In this document: positions 61,235 through 64,000 of the stretch, piece after piece
Position numbering within the stretch: the first letter of the stretch is position 1
Layout: each line of letters opens with the position of its first letter
Assembly: GCA_045125245.1 (NCBI GenBank)
Contig: JBGVNF010000005.1
Location: forward strand, 124,001-188,000
Direction: 5' to 3'
DNA: 64,000 bases
DNA from: SVEL01 sp045125245
Lineage (GTDB): Bacteria > Bacillota > Clostridia > Lachnospirales > Lachnospiraceae
Made by a program: the position numbers and the translations under genes
Notes under the pieces: generated by a model
What the model was told of the DNA's origin: nothing
Databases searched by the model: none
Seen by the model: only the letters and a program-made list of their open reading frames with translations

Positions 61235-62245
61235 TTACTGAATAACATCAGCCGGTAATGCATTACTAGAATTGTACTGTTCCATAAACTTGGTACACAT
61301 GTCAAATAGTGTACCATCCGGATTAGTATATTTACATAACTCTACTCGTAACGCTTTTGTAAAATCTGAAATAGAAGAACTAGCATTATTCTTATATACA
61401 GTCTTCGTTATTTCAAGTAAGGCATTCATAACCTTAATATCATCACATTCCCGCTTAATGGAATCTAAAGTATCATTAGTATTAATTGCACCATGGTTAA
61501 GCCGTTCATCCATGTAACTCAACCAATCGTTAATTGTTGCTTCACTGATATCTTCTAAGCGCTCGTCTGTAAATGTTTTGAAGTTAAACATATCAGATAA
61601 CACATCAAACGCAGTAATAAGGTATTTACCTTTACCTAATACAATGGCGTCAAGAACTAAATCCCCATATTCACTGAGGCTATTTGCAATTCTTATAGCA
61701 ACAGCTTTGTATGAACGCTCTTCTAAGATAACTGTCATATTACCAAACTTTTTCCTGTAAATTGCTACGTTCTCTGATATTGCATTAGGTTCTGTGTCTT
61801 CAAGCATGCATTGTAACACTCGAAGCATATTACTGTAATTCTTAAACATTGTAATAGGCGGAACGTCATGATACATAAAATGAATGTAACTATCACCATT
61901 CATTACAGGAATGAAGCTACCGTCAGCAACTTCTCGATAGATTATTGCTGGTCTGAAGTTGTGTTGTGTGATAGCATCATCAAACCAATCAATATGTGTC
62001 GATACTTTACTGAGATGTAATTCCATAGGTATTGCAGATGTTCCGCCACTAAGGATAAGCTTACTGAATACAGAGTCATTTGGCATAATCTTAATACGTG
62101 CCGGATATGACATAGCGTAATTCGTTTTATCGTCTTTGCTTTCTCTTGTAACAATAATATACCTAGGCCCTATACTATTGTTGGCAACTGAATTACCAAC
62201 CATCTTACTTATAGCACTGTTAACTATTTCATCTGCTAAACCCAT
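61235..62245 (-). CDS. Hypothetical protein, N-terminal AI..MVGN motif (336 aa)
   Basis: Soluble, mixed alpha/beta; begins MGLADEIVNSAISKMVGNSV, matching the motif at the ends of 8714, 50081, 50941 and 60081. The central part (HLSKVSTHIDWFDDAITQHN and VILEERSYKAVAIRIANSLS) has no recognised motif. AGGAGGAGATAAAT precedes the ATG. It follows the FtsK-like ATPase gene by 19 nt and may be its partner. Confidence 0.75.
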   Translation of the reverse strand: MGLADEIVNSAISKMVGNSVANNSIGPRYIIVTRESKDDKTNYAMSYPARIKIMPNDSVFSKLILSGGTSAIPMELHLSKVSTHIDWFDDAITQHNFRPAIIYREVADGSFIPVMNGDSYIHFMYHDVPPITMFKNYSNMLRVLQCMLEDTEPNAISENVAIYRKKFGNMTVILEERSYKAVAIRIANSLSEYGDLVLDAIVLGKGKYLITAFDVLSDMFNFKTFTDERLEDISEATINDWLSYMDERLNHGAINTNDTLDSIKRECDDIKVMNALLEITKTVYKNNASSSISDFTKALRVELCKYTNPDGTLFDMCTKFMEQYNSSNALPADVIQ

Positions 62246-62264
62246 ATTTATCTCCTCCTAATAT

Positions 62265-62975
62265 CTAAAAATGAGACACAATATGAGAGATACTCGTGCT
62301 CTGTTCCTCTGTAACGATATATGTCTCATATACTCTTATTGTATCATCTCCTCGCGATTTAATTGCAATCAACCGCTTTTTCTTGAATTCATCAGAAGCT
62401 GCTATCTCAGAACCAATTATAGCTTCTGATGCCTCTGCTGTACTTCTTAATAAAACCTTCACCGGAATCCTGTCAATAAGCACAGTACCAAAGTCAATAT
62501 GCGATTGGCTTGTAATAACTAAGTAGATTCCACAAGTATTTCCGTATGTAATTAAATCATTGAGTATCTGGCATGACTCAGCGTCATTTGTAATCTGCCA
62601 TAACACATCATCAAATACATAGATAACTTTCTTGAATGTACCTTCTTCAACATCACCGTTACGAATAAGGTTCATTCTTGATTCTAATGTATTCTTAGCA
62701 TCAGCCAGTACTGCTTTGTTATTTTCTTTCACATCTTTCTTGTAGATAGACTCATAATTACTAAGGTTACCAACCTTATACTTCATTGTTGTTCTATTAT
62801 AGAGATGTAACGAGAAATCATCTGGTTTATTAAGAAGTAAAATACTACTAATAACACTTCTAAGATATACCGATTTACCGGAGCCTGTCAAACCAGCAAT
62901 AAACATATTCTCAAAACTTGTTAACTTGGCTGCACCTTTATCATAACCAATTACAACATTTAGTTTATTCATCAT
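62265..62975 (-). CDS. FtsK/HerA-like P-loop ATPase, motor domain only (236 aa)
   Basis: P-loop IAGLTGSGKSVYLRS (26-40), Walker B VIYVFDDVLWQ (about 116-126), TSQSHIDF and a RSTAEASEAIIGSE segment near 185, in the order of the FtsK/SpoIIIE motor (where Q-RP-S and SRTILD segments follow). No membrane helices and no gamma domain: only the motor. It could pump DNA through a conjugation or packaging channel. GAGGAGACTG before the ATG (a second ATG follows at 62972). It overlaps the zinc-finger gene by 11 nt. Confidence 0.83.
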   Translation of the reverse strand: MMNKLNVVIGYDKGAAKLTSFENMFIAGLTGSGKSVYLRSVISSILLLNKPDDFSLHLYNRTTMKYKVGNLSNYESIYKKDVKENNKAVLADAKNTLESRMNLIRNGDVEEGTFKKVIYVFDDVLWQITNDAESCQILNDLITYGNTCGIYLVITSQSHIDFGTVLIDRIPVKVLLRSTAEASEAIIGSEIAASDEFKKKRLIAIKSRGDDTIRVYETYIVTEEQSTSISHIVSHF

Positions 62976-63693
62976 CAGTCTCCTCTTCTATATTACTATC
63001 TTTGTTAAAGAACTCTTTTTCAAACCATGGGATATCTTCATAATACATAATAATATCACGTTCCGGAATGTCAGTCTCACCAGCAATATCTTTTGTAGAC
63101 CAAGTACAAGTTGCTGTAAGTGCTTTTACCTTAGGTAACTGCTTCTTAAAGTCTTTACAGATACGTTCCAATTCAGAAACCGGATTAATAGGCTGGTAAC
63201 CTTCCGCAACACTCTTATCGAAGTTGTTAGCATAGTTTCTAATCATCTGATACTCGATACCGAAACTCTTAGCAATTGCCATAGGTTTAGCACCGATAAG
63301 AATCATTCTGTGGAAATTAAAGCAATTCTTTTCTGTGAAATACTTAGACCGTCTTGTAACCTGTGGTCGGTCAAACTTAGGTAACCCAGCAAGCGAATCT
63401 TCAAATGTCTTTTCTTCAACATTATCTGTAACTACATTCTGTTCACTTTTGACTTCGTCTTTTACAACATCCTGCACTATACTCTGACTCGCTTTTGCTG
63501 CAAGTGCTTTTTGTTCTTCGATAATAGCAAGATTACCATTTAATAATGGTTGCAAGTGCTTCACGTAGCAACTGTTACAAGCGTGCTTAATCATCTTAGT
63601 CTGCTCGCCTGATTTTTGAATAGCAATATTAACTCTTGCAATTGATGCTGTAATATTTTTATTACACACATCACATATATAATAACATGACAT
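62965..63693 (-). CDS. Zinc-finger and HTH-like protein (242 aa)
   Basis: N-terminal zinc site with YICDVCNKNI and HACNSCYVKH (two CxxC pairs). A helical middle and a C-terminal region with PMAIAKSFGIEYQMIRNYAN, which resembles a helix-turn-helix. Acidic tail. GAGGATAAGTAT precedes the ATG. It may be a DNA-binding partner of the FtsK-like ATPase, since the genes overlap. Confidence 0.75.
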   Translation of the reverse strand: MSCYYICDVCNKNITASIARVNIAIQKSGEQTKMIKHACNSCYVKHLQPLLNGNLAIIEEQKALAAKASQSIVQDVVKDEVKSEQNVVTDNVEEKTFEDSLAGLPKFDRPQVTRRSKYFTEKNCFNFHRMILIGAKPMAIAKSFGIEYQMIRNYANNFDKSVAEGYQPINPVSELERICKDFKKQLPKVKALTATCTWSTKDIAGETDIPERDIIMYYEDIPWFEKEFFNKDSNIEEETDDE

Positions 63694-63715
63694 ATACTTA
63701 TCCTCACTTATATTT

Positions 63716-64000
63716 TTATTTTACTTTATGTATGGTAACGGAATCTGACTCAACGTTACCTTTAACAAATACACCTTCTACCCATTTGGTTATAAGGTTC
63801 TTATCATCGCCAGAACCTACCCAATATCTATGCCAATGTGCAGCCCTGTAATGGCTAGATAATTTACGCTTCTCATGGTTGGTACTCTCTTCTTTATCAC
63901 CTACGTATTTATAGCGAACTTTATTCTTGCGAATTTCATTGCCATATCTTACACCTACCTCGAACTCTTTTAATTCCCTAAACTTATCTTTGATAACATC
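63716..64000 (-). CDS. C-terminal part of a protein with an AHWHRYW motif, 5' end beyond window
   Basis: Open from the right edge to TAA at 63716 (94 codons visible). Basic, with SSHYRAAHWHRYWVGSGDDK and TKWVEGVFVKGN near the end. A similar [RH]-x-x-HW-x-x-[YF]W ending is found, to my memory, in hypothetical proteins of plasmids and phages; I cannot name the family. It ends 22 nt before the zinc-finger gene. Confidence 0.8.
   Translation of the reverse strand, partial: DVIKDKFRELKEFEVGVRYGNEIRKNKVRYKYVGDKEESTNHEKRKLSSHYRAAHWHRYWVGSGDDKNLITKWVEGVFVKGNVESDSVTIHKVK

Noticed and set aside
1..64000. Recoded stop codons, as in some huge phages
   Set aside because: Genes end normally at TAA, TAG or TGA at sensible lengths and no gene needs a stop to be read through.
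1..64000. Virion genes, transposases, integrase, relaxase, rRNA
   Set aside because: None could be recognised by motif in any gene of the window.

Overview
The window is 64 kb of low-GC DNA (mid-30s percent by eye). Essentially every convincing gene lies on the minus strand, so transcription runs from high to low coordinates. Genes are tightly packed, with many ATGA/TAATG overlaps, and most have strong AGGAGG-type ribosome sites. Sec signal peptides, lipoboxes ending in GC, SLH-like modules and a BspA-type leucine-rich surface protein point to a Gram-positive Clostridia-like host (Lachnospiraceae-like is my inference). I recognise no chromosomal housekeeping operon. Instead there are phage-type replication and repair genes, one tRNA, several structured intergenic RNAs and many unknown proteins, so this looks like a very large mobile element: a megaplasmid/conjugative element or a huge phage. 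I find no capsid, tail, terminase or relaxase, so I cannot decide between these.

Layout in transcription order (right to left). 64-60 kb: a partial gene, a zinc-finger protein, an FtsK/HerA-like ATPase, an HD hydrolase and a DUF1232 membrane protein. 60-52 kb: two duplicated surface cassettes (membrane protein plus secreted beta-rich protein, one followed by a 660-residue BspA-like protein), two DUF3592-like membrane proteins, a lipoprotein, a tRNA with CAT anticodon and two compact structured RNAs. 52-46 kb: paralogous unknown proteins, a roughly 600-nt gene-free region that folds extensively, and a PspA/IM30 plus TPM-domain pair. 46-40 kb: a DUF5684-like membrane protein, an HTH protein with an alpha-CTD-like tail, a PD-(D/E)XK-like protein, two PilZ proteins and an HD-GYP phosphodiesterase (a cyclic-di-GMP block).

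39.5-29.7 kb is the replication/repair block: an SSB-like protein behind 17-bp tandem repeats, a Rad50/SbcC protein split into two genes, an alpha-CTD-like protein, Mre11/SbcD, a sliding-clamp-like protein and a UvrD-family helicase. 27.4-19.3 kb carries a small Gly/Asn-rich membrane protein, a GreA-like factor with an insertion, a TadZ/CpaE-like protein, a GspE/PilT-like ATPase and a FEN-type exonuclease. 18.7-15 kb carries a probably abundant protein with an internal start, a 380-nt region of consecutive RNA hairpins and a clamp loader. 15-1 kb carries lipoproteins and secreted proteins, an HhH protein, an AAA+ ATPase, a third PilZ protein, an AbiEi-like protein, a 1798-residue surface protein and a partial membrane protein.

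The element appears to bring much of its own replisome, several factors that could act on host RNA polymerase (GreA-like and alpha-CTD-like proteins), cyclic-di-GMP sensing and turnover, a type II/IV secretion-like motor pair, and a large repertoire of envelope proteins. Candidates for undescribed biology are the structured RNAs (16.35-16.61, 49.04-49.64, 53.63-53.79 and 56.48-56.55 kb), the split Rad50, a short AI..M.GK-like motif at the ends of five otherwise unrelated proteins, and the secretion-type ATPase pair placed inside a replication gene set. All domain calls come from reading motifs by eye; no database search was run.
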